Shown piece by piece: positions 23,044 to 36,275 of a stretch of DNA of 64,000 nt (position 1 is its first letter; each line of letters starts with the position of its first letter). The position numbers and the translations under genes are program-made. The DNA is from Lycium barbarum (Eukaryota; Streptophyta; Magnoliopsida; Solanales; Solanaceae): NCBI RefSeq assembly GCF_019175385.1, contig NC_083346.1, forward strand, positions 58,185,821 to 58,249,820, given 5' to 3'. A model generated the notes under the pieces. It saw only the letters and a list, made by a program, of their open reading frames with translations, was not told the DNA's origin and searched no databases.

Positions 23044-23947
23044 CAATTATTTACACGACCAAATACCTAACTTAGGTTATTCCTTATTTTATCCTAGAGG
23101 ATAGACCAGGTTACTATATATGTTCCAACTTCAGTATGCCGAATAATAACAAACAAAAAAGTAACAACATAATATTTTTTATGTGGAAACCACCCAGCTC
23201 ACAAGGGTGAAAAGACCACAACCTACACCTCTGCAGGGGTTATCCCAAAACACCACTATAACTGTGAGCCTCAACAAATATGATTACAAAGCTTGCAACC
23301 TAGGAATTAACTCTAATCCCTATCTCAACAATCCACCTCAACTATTGAGCCCTCTCCAAGTTGCCCTCAACATGGAGCTGAATTTGATAATTATTTGTAC
23401 CTATTACAATGCTTCCAAGAAATCTAGAAAGGTACAACTCGATAAACAATCCTAATAAAAAATACTAGACTTGAAGACTGTAAAACATTACATAAAGAAC
23501 AGGTTCTTCGTATTAGGACACACTTCATTAGTCAATCAGAAGTCTCTCAAATATTGCTTTTTATTTTTTTCTTGAATTCTGTTTTTCCCTCTATGTGAGT
23601 GCCCAAACTTCTTCCAATGAATATTTGCATATTTATATTTATTGGTGCGTAGAAATTCGGCTAAACACATACACCTTCTTGAATAAGGACCTTGAGGATA
23701 GATAGTGTTTGATATGGAGGCAACCTCTTTCTTATCACATGGCTTCATATATGAAATGTAAGAGTCTGAAATTTAGATAACTCTTCCAAGGACTCCTATA
23801 TCCTATCGGCTAAGTCTGTATCCCGAGATAACATTAATCCAAGAGTTCTACTGTATCTGGACTCTGAGATGGAACATGTCCAATTGACCTAGTTCATTAA
23901 CCTAGTTCATTTATTTTGTCAATAATCACAACATAAAAGGTCCAACA
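23044..23947 (-). repeat. Copia 5' LTR
   Basis: It lies between the primer site and 23947, where the - strand reads TGTTGGACCTTTTATG, an LTR-like start. About 904 bases. The 3' end next to the primer site has lost the usual CA. It shares the 'gcaacctagga..taact' block with the copia LTR at 14136-15016. Confidence 0.65.
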
Positions 23948-24457
23948 ACTAGCATATTAAAATTTGAACTGGCCAACTGTCACGACCCAACTAGAGTGCC
24001 GTGACGAGTACCCGGAGCTAACCTACCGAGCACCAGCTATCATACTCCTTCTCCTTTATCTCGGTAGACCATACCTCTAACTCTCAACTAACACTACATG
24101 CATGAAGGTAATTCTCAAATGAAACTCAGTATATGATAACAATTAACTTCATCTCATTTATTTATTTTCATACAAGCCCTCAAGGCTACAAAAATGGTAT
24201 ACAAAAGGTGCCTCAGTGAGATCATGAGTTCTAACTATCCACATATGTCTACGAGTCTCTATCTGGAGTACTGGAAAGCATAAGGATAGGACAAGACCCC
24301 GCCATGCCCAAATATCTACATACAAAAGAGGTATACCAATAGATTGCACTCCAAAGTTGTGGAATGCTCCTGAGTCTCCGCTAATAATTCCTAGGGATCA
24401 GATCCGTCTCCCTGTCTACCTGCGGGCATTAACGCAGCGTCCACAAAAGAAAGGACG

Positions 24458-24478
24458 TTAGTACGAACAATGTACTAA
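24458..24478 (-). other. Inverted repeat in LTR B, likely RNA hairpin
   Basis: TTAGTAC, a 7-base loop and GTACTAA pair perfectly. It lies about 45 bases from the conserved 'cctgcgggca' block of the LTR. Equivalent hairpins with compensating changes occur in other LTRs of the window. Confidence 0.6.
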
Positions 24479-25837
24479 GTATGTAAAGCAAGAATAATAA
24501 CATGGTAAAGAGATAACTTGTATATCAAGCTGCCTCTTAAGGCGAGAATCATGCATGCTAACATTTACTTATAAAACATCATCAACACATATACGTAATC
24601 ATCATTGGCCCGCATCCGGGGTAACCATCACACGCCGCCCACTAGTGGTGTCTGCCCGGCCAAATAGGCACGGTGTTATCATTATCCATAAGCCGCCCAC
24701 CGAAGTGGTGTCATGCTAGACCAACTAGGTGCGGTGTAATCATACATATACATATAGCATGCATGAGAGCCCAATCAAAGCTACAACTCTATCGGAGTGA
24801 CATAAGGTCGGTGACCTCCATTATGTTATGGAACAATTATTGTAGCTACATCTCACCTTGAAGGAACAATAATCGTAAGGTGAGATCATCGATAATGAAT
24901 AAGATTAGTAAACATGTGACAACCCAATGATATCATGAAAACGTGGAGAACTTTAAGCTTTAGCCTTTCTAGAATGGAAATCATCATCATCATAACTATC
25001 TTGCCATGCTTGAAGAAATAACAATACAAGATGAGACCAACTATCATGAATGCCGTTAGGAATTTCATGGTAAGCTCAATTATATTATAAGAGTTTTGAG
25101 AGTTAAGGTTCTCTAGAACTTCTAGGAACAAGAATAATATGGATAGCATGTATGGGATTATAACATAGGATTCATGCCTTTGAAAGAAAGGGGTAGCCTT
25201 ACATACCTTTATGTCTCCTTAACGACTAAATGTCTTCCTCCAAGATCACAAATTCTAAATTCAAGAGAATTTGCACTAAAGTTAGGTTATGGAAAATATG
25301 CTTAAGTTCAATTTAGAGCAACTAAAGGGTTAACGGAATTTGGGCAGCATTTCCCCTATTTCACTAACTTTCACCATATCATAGAACAACTCCCAAATCA
25401 TACTATCAACATCCATAATATCATATTCAAGTAATTATATTCAAATTAACATCAATTCCAACCAAAATCCCCTTTTCACCATAGTCATCTTCCTCACTAC
25501 AACATCCATGGCTTCTCCACTTTAATTCTTTTCCTTTCTATGGGGTCACTAAACCTTTACATCCATCCAACCATATAAATAAGATTAAAAACATACCTTA
25601 TGGTCAAGGAACCTCTCCTAGCTCAACTCCCTTCAACATCAAGTTCACCCCAACCTTGAAAGAAATCAAGAATAATCACTTTCTTTGGATTACCTTGGGG
25701 TGTAAATGATGATTCTCTCTTTAGATGGTTATGGAAGGGTGAAGAGGGTTAAGGAAACCTCAAGAACCTCTTGGAAGTCTCTAGAGAGGTGGAGAAATAA
25801 GTGGGAAAAGTTAGAAATGAACTTAGGGTCGTTTGGG

Positions 25838-26024
25838 GTTTAAAAAGGTGGCAACTTCGCACCCCCGCGCCGCCTTGCGGTGGAGATGCGGCGCCGCATG
25901 GTGGAGATGCGGCCACATCTCCCCTCCTCTCCATAAGGAGGAGACTGGGCAGCGAGGTCTTCCATTTTGGGGAGTTTCCAGACCATATGCAGTCTAGCAC
26001 ACTGAGTATGCGGCAGCATATGGC
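25838..26024 (-). promoter_or_regulatory. Promoter block of LTR B
   Basis: The block contains the perfect 14-base palindrome ATGCGGCGCCGCAT near 25885-25899 and partial copies (gagatgcggccacatct, gagtatgcggcagcatat). On the - strand it is followed by a T/A-rich tttttaaacccc near 25850-25838. It sits 350-510 bases from the LTR start, matching the other LTRs. Confidence 0.55.
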
Positions 26025-26373
26025 CTGATTTTGTCCGATTTCGTGAAAATGCGTTCTTTGGATTCGTTTGACCTCCAATCCTCATGGAACCTTTTTGGCA
26101 CTTACACAAAACTTCATTAACCCTCCAAGGTCTCTATATATCTCCTACAAAATGAGACTAGACAATTCGTAGCTCAAATGATACAAAATTTCCCAAAACA
26201 TGGCTCAACCTTACCTTCCTTCGACGAACTGGTTTCTTTCGTCTCAAATGTCGTTGGAATCTTAATTAGAATTATCAATTATCCTTATTAAATTTATGGG
26301 TACTTCATGTATACCCTAAACTTACCTTATCCCCTTCGTAATATGAATAGCGCGAGACTTCTAAGGTGTAACA

Positions 26374-26387
26374 TTCCTCCTCCCTTA
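26374..26387 (-). other. Polypurine tract of element B
   Basis: TAAGGGAGGAGGAA on the - strand, directly before the 3' LTR. From here to 26571 is the untranslated tail of pol, including the conserved 'cattcgggaggaatgttctt' region. Confidence 0.85.
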
Positions 26388-26571
26388 AGAACATTCCTCC
26401 CGAATGTTAAAACTCTTAAGGATTCTATGAAAATTTCGCCAGAGTTTTTCCTGTAACTATACCACTACCATCCTGTCATAACATCCCAAAATATACAATA
26501 CAATGCCTCACGGGGATACAACACAATATTCATATTGGCCACACACGACCAAAAAATCATCCAAAGAAGCA

Positions 26572-26829
26572 TTACATACCTAGGGACAATGACGCTTCTG
26601 CCTGAACCTCTTCTGGGGGTGGAAATAAATGCGGATACCTGAACTTTATATCTTCTTCCACTTGCCAAGTCATTTCCTCTCTGTTATTATTCCTCCAGAA
26701 AACCCTTATCGAAGCCACATCTTTGGTTCTAACTCTCCAAATTTGCCAATCTAGAATGGCAATGGGTATTTCTTCATAAGACAATTTTTCGGTAACTTGG
26801 ACATCATCTATAGGCACAATTCTGGAAGG
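26572..26829 (-). pseudogene. Chromodomain of element B
   Basis: The frame reads KLSYEEIPIAILDWQIWRVR, TKDVASIRVFWRNNNREEMTW and then QVEEDIKFRYPHLF, a complete chromodomain followed by an acidic/proline tail. It is separated from the integrase C-terminal domain only by the solo LTR at 26835-29389. The domain itself has no stop. Confidence 0.88.
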
Positions 26830-26834
26830 ATCTC

Positions 26835-29389
26835 TGTCACGACCCGTCTAGAAGGCCGCGACGAGCGCCCGGTGCTAGCCCACCCGGGCACCCCCTTTAC
26901 TTACACTTATACTTACATCTAGGTGAGCCACATAATTAAACATACATTTCTATTCATCATTCATGCTAGTCCCTTTGGACGACAATGCTTTTATATCATT
27001 ATTGGAATTTGTGCCACATCAACGTACATGAGCCGACAAGGCTATCAAAATGATATACAAAATATAGGCCAACAAGGCCAGACATATCTAACCATATACA
27101 CATGTCTACGAACCTCTAACGAGAGTATGTTGTATCACATAAGCGGGACAGGACTCCGCTATGCCCATAATTATATACACAAAAGAATAAGTACCCAAAA
27201 GCTATGGCTCCGAATGAAATGGAGCTCTGCTATGTAGTCTCTGAGAATGTGGCTATGGATCAAGCCTGTCTCCCTTGCACCTGCGGGCATGACCTAGCGT
27301 CCACAAACAAAAGGACGTCAGTACGAAGAATGTACAGAGTTTGTAAAGCATGATCAATATCAATATAGAAACATAATGAACAACATGAAGAATAGCACAA
27401 GATGGGAGATTAATATCATCGTCATAGGCACTTACTTTCCTTACATAGGATCTTTCCATTTCTAATGCGTATTTATGTACATACGTCCATATTCGTATCC
27501 GTTCCATATCTGTACTCGTATTCGCATACACACCCTTATTCACATTCATATCATATCATATTCGTATTCATATCATATACATAATCATATCATATACATA
27601 GCATTTACATAGCATACCCGACCATGCAGGATCGGTGTTTCATACATAATTGGCCAACCAAGGCTCAAGGTTGCTCATACCTGGTCCTACCAAGGCTTCA
27701 GGGTTACATCTACCTGGCCCTACCAAGGCGTCAGGGCTATCCGTACCATCGTCAGAGGTGTGCGCACGTTACGTAATCATAGACATACTTATTTACATGT
27801 CTTACCCGACCTCATAAGCTCGGGGTTCCATAATGGTCAAACATAGGCACATATACATAATAGTTCATAAGCATCTTTACTATTTACATCATTATCACAA
27901 TCGTCATCAACATCATTGTTACTACTATCGTCATTCATCACATTTATCTTTATAGGCTTACTCGTCATACGATGGATGTAGCGCAATCGTGGTGTATCAA
28001 GAATCGTGATCTTACTAGCTCGGAAGATCAAATCATTTGGAGGATATCATAGTCTCATAGAAGATTTAGATATTTGGCCAAAGAATCATGCCTTATGAAA
28101 GAAGGGTTAGCCTTACATACCTTTCCGTTCACTATTCTACACTTGCGCTTTCTCCTCCAATGTTAGCGTTTCTACCTTCATTAAAGTCATACTATCATTA
28201 TAATCGATAGCTAGCATATATGACTAAAGCTAGAAAAAATCAGATAGCATCTCCTCTATTTATACGACACTCCTCCATAACCTATATCGACTCCCAAACG
28301 TCAATAATACCTTCACAATACCATAACAATAATCATTAATCATCCTCATTACCCATATTTCTAGACTTACTTGCAATTATCCATATCCATGGCTATAACA
28401 CACGCCTATTTCCATTCACGCACATTGCTCATCTCATGTTCTTAACATCATTTATAACATATTTACATCACAATACATCAAGAATCATAACTCAATTCTA
28501 ACTATTTCTCAAAATGGCACTATTCCACATTCATGACCCATTTTTCTATACCCTTCTACAATCCAAGTATTTCAACTCTTAAATACCTCAAAAAACATAT
28601 AAATACCATAAATCTTACCTTAGATGTTGTAGGAACAAGCCTCAGTTGATAATACTCCACTTGAGCAAAATCCTAGTTTATCTCCAATGAGATTTTTTGA
28701 CTTGAATGATCTTTGATGGGTTTTCTTACACTTGATTCACTTGGTTTATGTTGTTGATCACTAAATATCCTTGAATTCTTGTGGAATAAATGTAGAGAGA
28801 TGTTTTAGAGATAAGGGGTGAAGTGTGGAAATGAAATAATAGACTTGGTCCCCTTTTTTAATAACCCAAAATCTTATCTGAAATGAACAGTCGTCGAAAG
28901 TGCACAGTGGTCTTAAACCCAGTTTACGGGCCGTATTCCAGTTTACGGTCCATATTCTGTGGGCGTATTTAAGCATAACAGAACTAGAAAGTATGCTGGG
29001 GATCATGGTGATTTACGATCGCAGTTTACGGGCCGTATTTCAATTTACGGTCCGTATTCCAAGTCGTATTTAGCCATTTGAACATTTGACAGAAGGTTGA
29101 ATTTTTGGAAGTTGAAATACGACATGGTAGTTTATGGGTCGTATATCACTTTACGGTCCGTATTCCATTTTACGTTCAACTGGCCAAAGTGCAAATCTGC
29201 AACTTTTCACATTTTCAGAGCCCATAATTAGTCATTATGGAGCATAACCTATCTCTTATGGCAATTGCCTTTGGAACCTTACTTATGGTCGTCAAACGCC
29301 GTTCCCTTCTTATCAAAACATCGTATACGCTATGCCCCTTTGTTAGCCTACCCACTGTACGTTCGCGGGGAAATTTTCAAGGTGTAACA
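26835..29389 (-). mobile_element. Solo LTR inserted in integrase of B
   Basis: TGTCACGACCC.. to ..GGTGTAACA, 2555 bases, flanked by ATCTC at 26830-26834 and 29390-29394. The flanking coding sequence is collinear across it. No primer site, gag or pol is attached, so it is a solo LTR made by LTR-LTR recombination. A tandem block (about 27620-27830, 'ctggcc..accaaggct.cagggtt') lies in its downstream part. Confidence 0.93.
28885..29175 (-). promoter_or_regulatory. Promoter block of the 26835-29389 solo LTR
   Basis: At least six copies of a motif close to tttacggnccgtatt. Clear ones lie at about 28922, 28940, 29020, 29045, 29130 and 29150. The core ACGGNCCGT is palindromic. It occupies 215-500 bases from the LTR start. 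No sequence is shared with the block of LTR B, although the position is the same. Confidence 0.6.
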
Positions 29390-29394
29390 ATCTC

Positions 29395-30786
29395 CAACAC
29401 ACTTACGAAGCATTGACACATGAAAATCTTGGCGAACTGCCTCTAAGTCTGAAGGCAGTTCTAGTTCATAAGTTACTTGGCCCACCTTGCTTTCAATCTT
29501 GTAAGGCCCAATATACCGGGGACTAAGCTTTCCTTTCTTACCGAATCTCATCACATCTCTCGTTAGCGATACTTTTAAGAATACCCAATCATTAACTTGG
29601 AATTCCAAGTCTCGTCGATGATTATCCGTATATGATTTCTGACGACTCTGGGCTGTCAAACAAACAGTCTCGAATAAGCTTGATCTTCTCTATCACTTGC
29701 TGGATCAATTCTGGGCCCACTAGCTTCGTCTCCCCTCCTTCAAACCAACCAATTGGCAATCTGCATTTTCTCCCATACAGAGCTTCATATGGGGCCATTT
29801 GGATGTTGGAGTGATAACTATTATTATATGCAAATTCAATGAGTGGCAAATGAGCACCCCAATTACCTCAGAAATCTAGTACACATGTCCGCAACATATC
29901 TTCAAGGGTTTGAATGGTGCGCTCAGCTTGCCCATCAGTCTGTGGATGAAAGGCTGTGCTAAGTCTCACCTGAGTTCCCAAGCCTTCTTGAAATGACTTC
30001 CAAAATTTAGCTGTAAATTGTGCTCCCCTGTCAGTGATAATAGATATGGGAACTCCATGAAGCCTTACTATCTCTTTGAGATACAACTTTGCATAATCGT
30101 CTGCTGCATATGTAGTTTTGACTAGTAGGAAATGAACTGACTTTGTGAGTCTGTCAACAATTACCCATACAGAATCATACTTACGCTGGGGACGAGGTAA
30201 GCCTGTAATAAAAATCCATGTTAATCACTTCCTATTGCCAGGTTGGAATTTCTATAGCTTGCAACAATCCACCGGGCATTTGGTGTTCAATTTTCACCTG
30301 TTGACAATCAGGACATTGAGCTACAAACTCTGTCATATCTCTCTTCATTCCGTCCCACCAATACATAGACATGAGATCATGGTACATCTTTGTCGCTCCT
30401 GGATGAACAGAATAACGGGAATAATGGGCTTCTTCCAAAATATGTTGACCTAGCCCTGCAACATCAAGAACACATAGCCTGCCTCGATATCTAAGAACTC
30501 TATCTGTAGAAATCCCGAATGGTGATTTTTCTTTCTGAGGAAATGTATCTTTATAATAATTCAACATGGGGTCTTCATATTGGCATTTCTTCACTTCCAC
30601 CACTAAAGATGAAACAGTTGGGTTATGGACAACAACTCCCACACTGCCTGAGTCCATTAAGCGGACTCCTAGGCTAGCTAACTATTGAAGCTCACGAGCT
30701 GACTCCCTCTTTTCAGGCTGGACATCACACAGGCTGCCCATGGATTTGTGACTAAGAGCATCAGCTACCACGTTCACTTTTCCAGG
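29395..30786 (-). pseudogene. Integrase of element B and RNase H end
   Basis: From 30786 the RNase H end (VVADAL.HKSMGSL) is followed by the integrase. The HHCC domain is at 30657-30232 (EEAHYSRYSVHPGATKMYHD, then CPDCQQVK). The core spans about 30231-29622 with VWVIVDRLTKS, IITDRGAQF and the Glu in QTDGQAERTIQ, so DD35E is complete. The C-terminal domain lies at 29659-29395 (GKKGKLSPRYIGPY). Breaks: a frameshift near 30230, a stop after RTCVLDF (about 29868) and the solo LTR at its end. Confidence 0.88.
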
Positions 30787-32213
30787 ATGATTGTCACGAC
30801 CCAAATCGATGAGTCGTGACAAGCGTTTGACCTCTTATGACCAAACGCCCCTATACTCATATCTGAATCTTACTAAACATCAGGGGCCCATAATGGCATA
30901 AACTAATCTCATAAAAGGGAAACATCAAAACTCTGTACAATCTGCATATATACATAACATGCGGAAGAACAGTGCAAACCCGTTGGGCAGCTACATATAC
31001 TACACATAAAAGAATAGAAGCCGACAAGGCTACATCATCTGACTACTACATACAACTGTCTACAGACCTCTACTGGAATGAAAGCTGTAGAACGGACGGG
31101 ATAAGGCCCCGTCATACCCGTATGCATACACATCTCAAAAGGGTTGCATACCAAAACTGACTGCAGCTCTGGATCAAATGAAGCGTACTGACCACAACTA
31201 AATCTAGAGGTCCTACTGAGCTGGACCACCTGTTTGTCTACCTGTACCTGTAGGTATGAACGCAGCCCCCCGAGCAACGGGGAGTTAGTACGGATAATGT
31301 ACCAAGTATGTAAGGCATAAAAATAACATATTTACATAAGAATCATGGATAAGATCTGAACTCATAAACTAAAATGACTTACTGCATGTACTTGTATGAA
31401 GTAGTATCTTCCTGTATCTGCATAAATCTGTATGACTGACAATGCCTCTGTGGGCTCATAATATGCATGCTCATGCCTATCAATGAGGGTCATACATCTA
31501 TATATGTGTATGTGTATATATAACGCCTGATATATTTGCGTATATAACGCCTGATATATGTGCGTGTATAACGCCTGTAAAGCCTCTATGGCATCTCATC
31601 ATATAATATCGGCTCCTCTACGGCCATAATCAATATCATCATCAATGTGCACCAGCTGATCAGGTGGTAATGTGTATATAACACCTATCTCCCTTCTCAT
31701 ACACCACATACATATATATATATATAATATTAGCGTATATAACGCCTTCTGGTCATTGGTCAATGTACATAAATATATAATGAATGTAATGCATGAATCA
31801 ACTGTATGCATAGAACTGGCTACATAAGACTGGACCCATGAACAGAAAGATCACTCATAAACGAGGTGCATGAACATCAAGACTGAAGTACTTCTAATGC
31901 TTCTAAGAGTAGAGTTATATGGAAGCTCGCTTACTCGCTTGTTGGATCATATCATAGGATCATGCCAAAAGAAGGAAAGAATGGGCTTAACATACCTTCA
32001 AGTATACTCAATCGTCCAACTTCTACCTCTCAAACTTGCAAGTCTACAATTAAGATAACATAGGGCTTAATTAGGCTATTTACCTCACTTACTAATCATT
32101 TTAAACACGAATAGAGCTTGACAATTTATGTGCAACATTTCCCTTATAAGCTTAACAACTCTTCAACTTCTCATTCGATCCAACATCAACCACAATACCC
32201 ATAACACGATGAC

Positions 32214-32242
32214 AACACACACGCACACACACACACACACAC

Positions 32243-32296
<54 letters not shown>
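32214..32296. repeat. (AC)n-(TA)n microsatellite
   Basis: About 30 bases of CA repeat are followed by about 53 bases of TA repeat, inside the solo LTR at 30792-33105. It is simple sequence and length-unstable. Confidence 0.95.
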
Positions 32297-32300
<4 letters not shown>

Positions 32301-32677
32301 ATATACTTAAATCCATTTCCAATCATCTCTTAAAATAATCCCAAGTCGCTATCTTGTCCTTTATGAACTTACAACTCCCACAAATACATTCTCTTTACTT
32401 AAATCACTAAAACTCATGATAATAAACTCAAATACAAGGGTAGAAATCATTTACATACCTTGAGGGGTCAAAACTCCCAAGAATCACTTCAACTTTAACT
32501 CCCTAAGCTTCACAATCTTGAAGAAACCCTAGAAGCAACCTTCTTCTTCACAAGCTCAGGTTTACGGGGTCCGGGTCTTGTTAAATCTTCACTAATATAA
32601 TGGAAAATATTGGGAGAGAATATATTAGGGGTTTTCTGATTTGGAATGGAGGAAAATGAGAAATAAGGTCGTGGCTC

Positions 32678-32885
32678 CTATATTTATACTTGGAAGCCAA
32701 AAAGCTACAGCGGTCCGGTTCGACGAGCGGGTCGACGGCCCGTTGACGTGTAGACGGTCAGTCGACTTGCTCCATCAATGTGTAGACGGTCCGTCGACTT
32801 TCTCCGTCGACCTGTGCCTGCAGATGCAAGGCTGCGGGACTATGTCGACGCCGCATATCGATGGTCCGTCGACCATTTCGACAAT
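32678..32885 (-). promoter_or_regulatory. Promoter block of the 30792-33105 solo LTR
   Basis: Copies of a motif close to gacggtccgtcgac (about 32722-32880, including tagacggtccgtcgact and gatggtccgtcgacca). On the - strand they are followed by the TATA-like TATAAATATA at 32689-32680. The motif is specific to this LTR within the window. Confidence 0.62.
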
Positions 32886-33110
32886 AATGACTGGTGTTTG
32901 TAGATTTTTCTGATTCAGTTCAGATCGTGTCGATTCAATTCGTTCAACTTCTAACACTATAAATCGCCAGGAATATCTGTTAGTACCCTTGTATACGGGG
33001 TGAGGCACTTTCTATCTCCAAAACGCAGACACAAGTCTCAATTCCAAGGGCATACCCGACTAGGAAACCATATGTTCTACCACTACGAAAGCGAGGGGTG
33101 TAACAATGAT

Positions 33111-33520
33111 ATTGAATGCTCACATCATAGTCTTTCAACCGCTCTAACCATCGTCTCTGCCGTAGATTAGACTCCTTCTATGTGAAGATATATTGGAGAC
33201 TCTTGTGATCTGTATAAATATCGACATGAACACCATATAAGTAATGTCTCCACATCTTCAGCACATGAATAACTACAGGTAATTCGAGATCATGGGTCGG
33301 GTAATTTTTCTCGTGTTTCCACAACTGCCTTGAAGCATAGGCAATGACCTTACCATGCTGCATTAACACACAACCCAACCCTACAATGGAGGCATCACAA
33401 TACACAACATAACCTTTTGATCCTTCTGGAAGTGTTAGAATCGGAGCCGAAGTTAATCTATCTTTCAGCTCTTGAAAACTTCGCTCGCAAGCGTTGGTCC
33501 ACTGAAATTTCGCTGATTTC
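33111..33520 (-). pseudogene. RNase H of element B, main part
   Basis: [20 protein letters not shown], then [14 protein letters not shown] and [12 protein letters not shown] carry the catalytic Asp, Glu and Asp. A TAG at 33180-33178 follows IFT, where D reads IFKQKELN. The domain continues to 33111, where the solo LTR splits it. Confidence 0.87.
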
Positions 33521-34520
33521 TGAGTTAGCTTCGTCAATGGTGCAGAAATGGAAGAAACTCCCTCTACAAATCTTCTGTAATATCCTGCCAACCCTAGAAA
33601 GCTACGGACTTCCTTAGGTGTTGTAGGCCTTGGCCAAGTCTTCAGGGCCTCAATCTTCTGAGTATCTACTCGAATACCATCAGCTGACATAATGTGGCCC
33701 AAAAAAGTTACAGAATTTAACCAAAACTCACACTTTGAAAATTTAGCATATAGTTCTCGAGTCTGAAGAATTTCAAGGACTGTACATAAATGATCTACAT
33801 GCTCCGTCTCTGATCGTGAATATACTAAAATATCATCGATGAACACAATCATGAATTGATCTAAGAAAGGCCTGAACACATTATTCATCAAGTTCATGAA
33901 TACCGCCGGGGCGTTAGTCAATCCAAACGACATCAACCGAAACTCATAATGACCATATCTAGTTCAGAAAGCTATCTTCGGAATGTCCTCTTCCTTGTCT
34001 CTCACTTGATGGTATCCTAACCTCGAATCTATCTTCAAAAACCACTTGGCAGCCTATAACTGATCGAACAAATCATCGATTCTAGGAAGTGGATATTTAT
34101 TCTGTATTGTCAATTTGTTCAACTGCTTATAGTCGATGCACATTCACAAAGAACCATTTTTCTTCCTCACGAACAATACAGGTGCTCCCCATGGCGATGA
34201 ATTGGGTCTAATAAATCCCTTCTCAAGCAAATCTTTTAATTGTGCTTTCAGCTCTTTCAATTCTGCAGGAGCCATTTTGTAAGGAGTAATGGATATAGGC
34301 TTTGTATCCGGCAACACATCAATAGCAAAATCAATCTCCCGTTCTGGTGGAAAACCTGGGAGCTCATCTGGAAAGTCATTTACAATCGGAACCGATTGAA
34401 GAGTTGGTAGCTTTGCTCTGGTATCATGAACCTGAACTAGATGATAAATATAGCCTTTAGCGATCATCTTCCTCGCCTTGAGATAGGAAATAAACCTACT
34501 TCTTGGAAATGTTGTATTAC
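33521..34520 (-). pseudogene. Reverse transcriptase of element B
   Basis: The fingers lie in frame 34746-34144 ([47 protein letters not shown]). A middle part (34143-33937) has at least two stops (after DLFDQL and in PKIAF.TRYGH). The palm and thumb lie in frame 33936-33178 with FIDDILVYS; the catalytic Asp pair is at 33837-33832. [14 protein letters not shown] and [14 protein letters not shown] follow. This is the least damaged RT in the window. Confidence 0.9.
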
Positions 34521-34905
34521 CTTTCCATTCTAACACGGATTCTCCCGGAAACCAGAATCGAACCATTTTTGTGCTGCAATCGACGTTAGCATAACACGAA
34601 GCTAGCCAATCCATGCCCATAATAACATCAAAGTCTAACATCCTCAATCCGATCAAATCAGCTATAGTATGACGATTGCAAACCACAACTTTACAATTTT
34701 TATATACTTGTCTTGCTATTACCAGGTCACCCACAGGAGTAGACACCTCGAAAGTTTTGATTGGCTCGGGCTTTATCCCAATGCAATCAGCAATCTAAGG
34801 TGTAATATACGACAAGGTAGACCCCGGATCAATCAATGCATAAACATCGTGAGAGAATACTAATAATATACCTGTGACCACGTCAGGGGAAGACTCAAGA
34901 TCTTG
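34521..34905 (-). pseudogene. Aspartic protease of element B
   Basis: The active-site block DVYALIDPGSTLSYI lies at about 34855-34810. A TAG near 34796 follows, then the second half ([40 protein letters not shown]) at 34746 onward. DPG stands where retropepsins usually have DTG or DSG; element D has the same variant, so it may be the family's normal form. Confidence 0.8.
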
Positions 34906-36275
34906 TTACCCGGCTAATGCATAAATACGCGGCTGAGGGCCACTCGAACTGGATGCTCCCCCTCTGCCTCTGCCATTACCTGATGGAGCCTGCGAACCTT
35001 GCCCCACAGGGCGTACGGAAAATGAGGAACCGACTGCTGATCCTGCAAGCTGAACTTTACCTCTGTCACCCTTCGATGGGTAGTCACGTATCATATGCCC
35101 AATCCGATCACAGGCATAACAAGCATCAAAACCTCGACGACACTGTCCCGAATGCAGCTTACCACATTGGCTACATCGTGGTACTGGCGGACTCCTCTGA
35201 CTGGAATCGCCTCCATATTGGGAACTCGAAACTCTAGAGCTCTGACTCAGTCCAGAATAGATAGGGCGATCAAGTCTCTTGCTCGCAAATCGAGGAGATG
35301 CACTAGTCGCATACTGACCTGAATACCTGAAGTACTGCTGCCTCTGACCCCCTCTATACTCACTACTAGCACCTGCAGATCTGGCCCTCTTACTATGCCT
35401 TCATCAATATCATGCTCACCCCTGTGTTGCTGCTGCTGCTTTTCCAAATTCTGAGCATGGGCCTGAATACGGGAGATGTCCATCCCTTCCTGGAGTGAAT
35501 TTGTCAAGCAATATTTAATCAAATGTGGCCCCAAGCCACTAACAAACCGATGTACACGGTCCCCCATGTCAGCTACTATAGCTGGAGCATATCTAGCTAA
35601 GGAATTAAACCGGAGACTATACTCTCGAGGGCTCATACTCCTCTATCTGAGATTCAAAAATCTATCATCTTGGGCCCGTCGAACCTTGAGTGGAAAATAA
35701 TGGCGAAGGAAGGCATCTACGAACTGTTGCCATGTCGGGGGAGGCACATTTTCCCCTCTCGAAGATATCCAGTTATTGTACCAAAGAACGGCTACATCCC
35801 GCAATCTATAGGAAGCCAATTCCACTGACTCCGTATCGAAAGCATCTATTATCCTCAACGTCCTCAACACCTCATCTATAAAACCTTGTAGGTCTTCATC
35901 CGGCTTCCACCCATAAAATTCTGGAGGATTCAGGCTAATAAAATCACGGTCTCTTGCACTAACCGCCCTGTCACCTTGACCCATACCCTGTCGCTGAGCT
36001 TGGGCGGCAACTAACTAGGTCAATAGTTGAATAGCCTTAGTCATCTGTTGGCCTAAGGCACCTGGTGGAGGGACTGGACGTACTGGAGCTGGAGCTGAAA
36101 CCCCTTCATGCTCCTCTAGGACAAGTGGAGTTTGGGAGGTCCGAGATGGAACCTCATTATGGGACTCACCCTCCTCCATATTTGTCAATGGTTCCCATTC
36201 AGTCCGCCTTCTTGTCACTGCCTTGCCCTTCTGGGTAGCTGTCGCTTTCCTTTTCATAGGCATTACTGAAATCAA
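34906..36275 (-). pseudogene. gag of element B
   Basis: The frame opens at MISVMPMKRKATATQKGK (36275; MPMKRK at 36263 is an alternative start) and stays open to 35247 except for two TAG stops, at 36014-36012 and 35645-35643. The capsid core has LNPPEFYGWKPDEDLQGFID, then VAVLWYNNW and YFPLKVRRAQDDRFLNL. After a frameshift come two zinc motifs: CSQCGKLHSGQC (about 35175-35140) and CYACDRIGHMIRDYP (about 35130-35080), the latter with Tyr as fourth ligand. A Gly/Ser-rich tail leads to protease. Confidence 0.87.

Larger units (their letters stand above)
20574..23947 (-). mobile_element. Ty1/copia remnant, SIRE-like, 5' half
   Basis: Read on the - strand: LTR (23947-23044), Met primer site, gag, zinc knuckles, protease and the GAG-pre-integrase segment, ending about 20560. 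Integrase core, RT and RNase H are absent. The protease and integrase-side segments precede RT in copia order, so the loss is a 3' truncation. Confidence 0.75.
23978..26373 (-). repeat. 3' LTR of element B
   Basis: A 2396-base LTR, TGTCACGACCC.. to ..GGTGTAACA on the + strand. The outer side abuts the target-site copy CCAAC and the inner side abuts a polypurine tract. At 24600-24740 it has a tandem block of about 75 bases (cgccgcccactagtggtgt / agccgcccaccgaagtggtgt). A 7-bp inverted repeat lies at 24458-24478. Confidence 0.92.
30792..33105 (-). mobile_element. Solo LTR inserted in RNase H of B
   Basis: TGTCACGACCC.. to ..GGGGTGTAACA, 2314 bases, flanked by ATGAT at 30787-30791 and 33106-33110. 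The coding sequence resumes on the far side, within the [12 protein letters not shown] region. It has a family-specific array of 'tatataacgcctgatatat.tgcg' units at about 31510-31760. Confidence 0.93.

Noticed and set aside
26835..29389. Treating this LTR as the 3' LTR of element B
   Set aside because: It has its own ATCTC duplication, and the chromodomain and polypurine tract of B continue on its far side.
32214..32296. (AC)n-(TA)n tract as an origin or regulatory element
   Set aside because: Ordinary microsatellite within a solo LTR; nothing supports a function.
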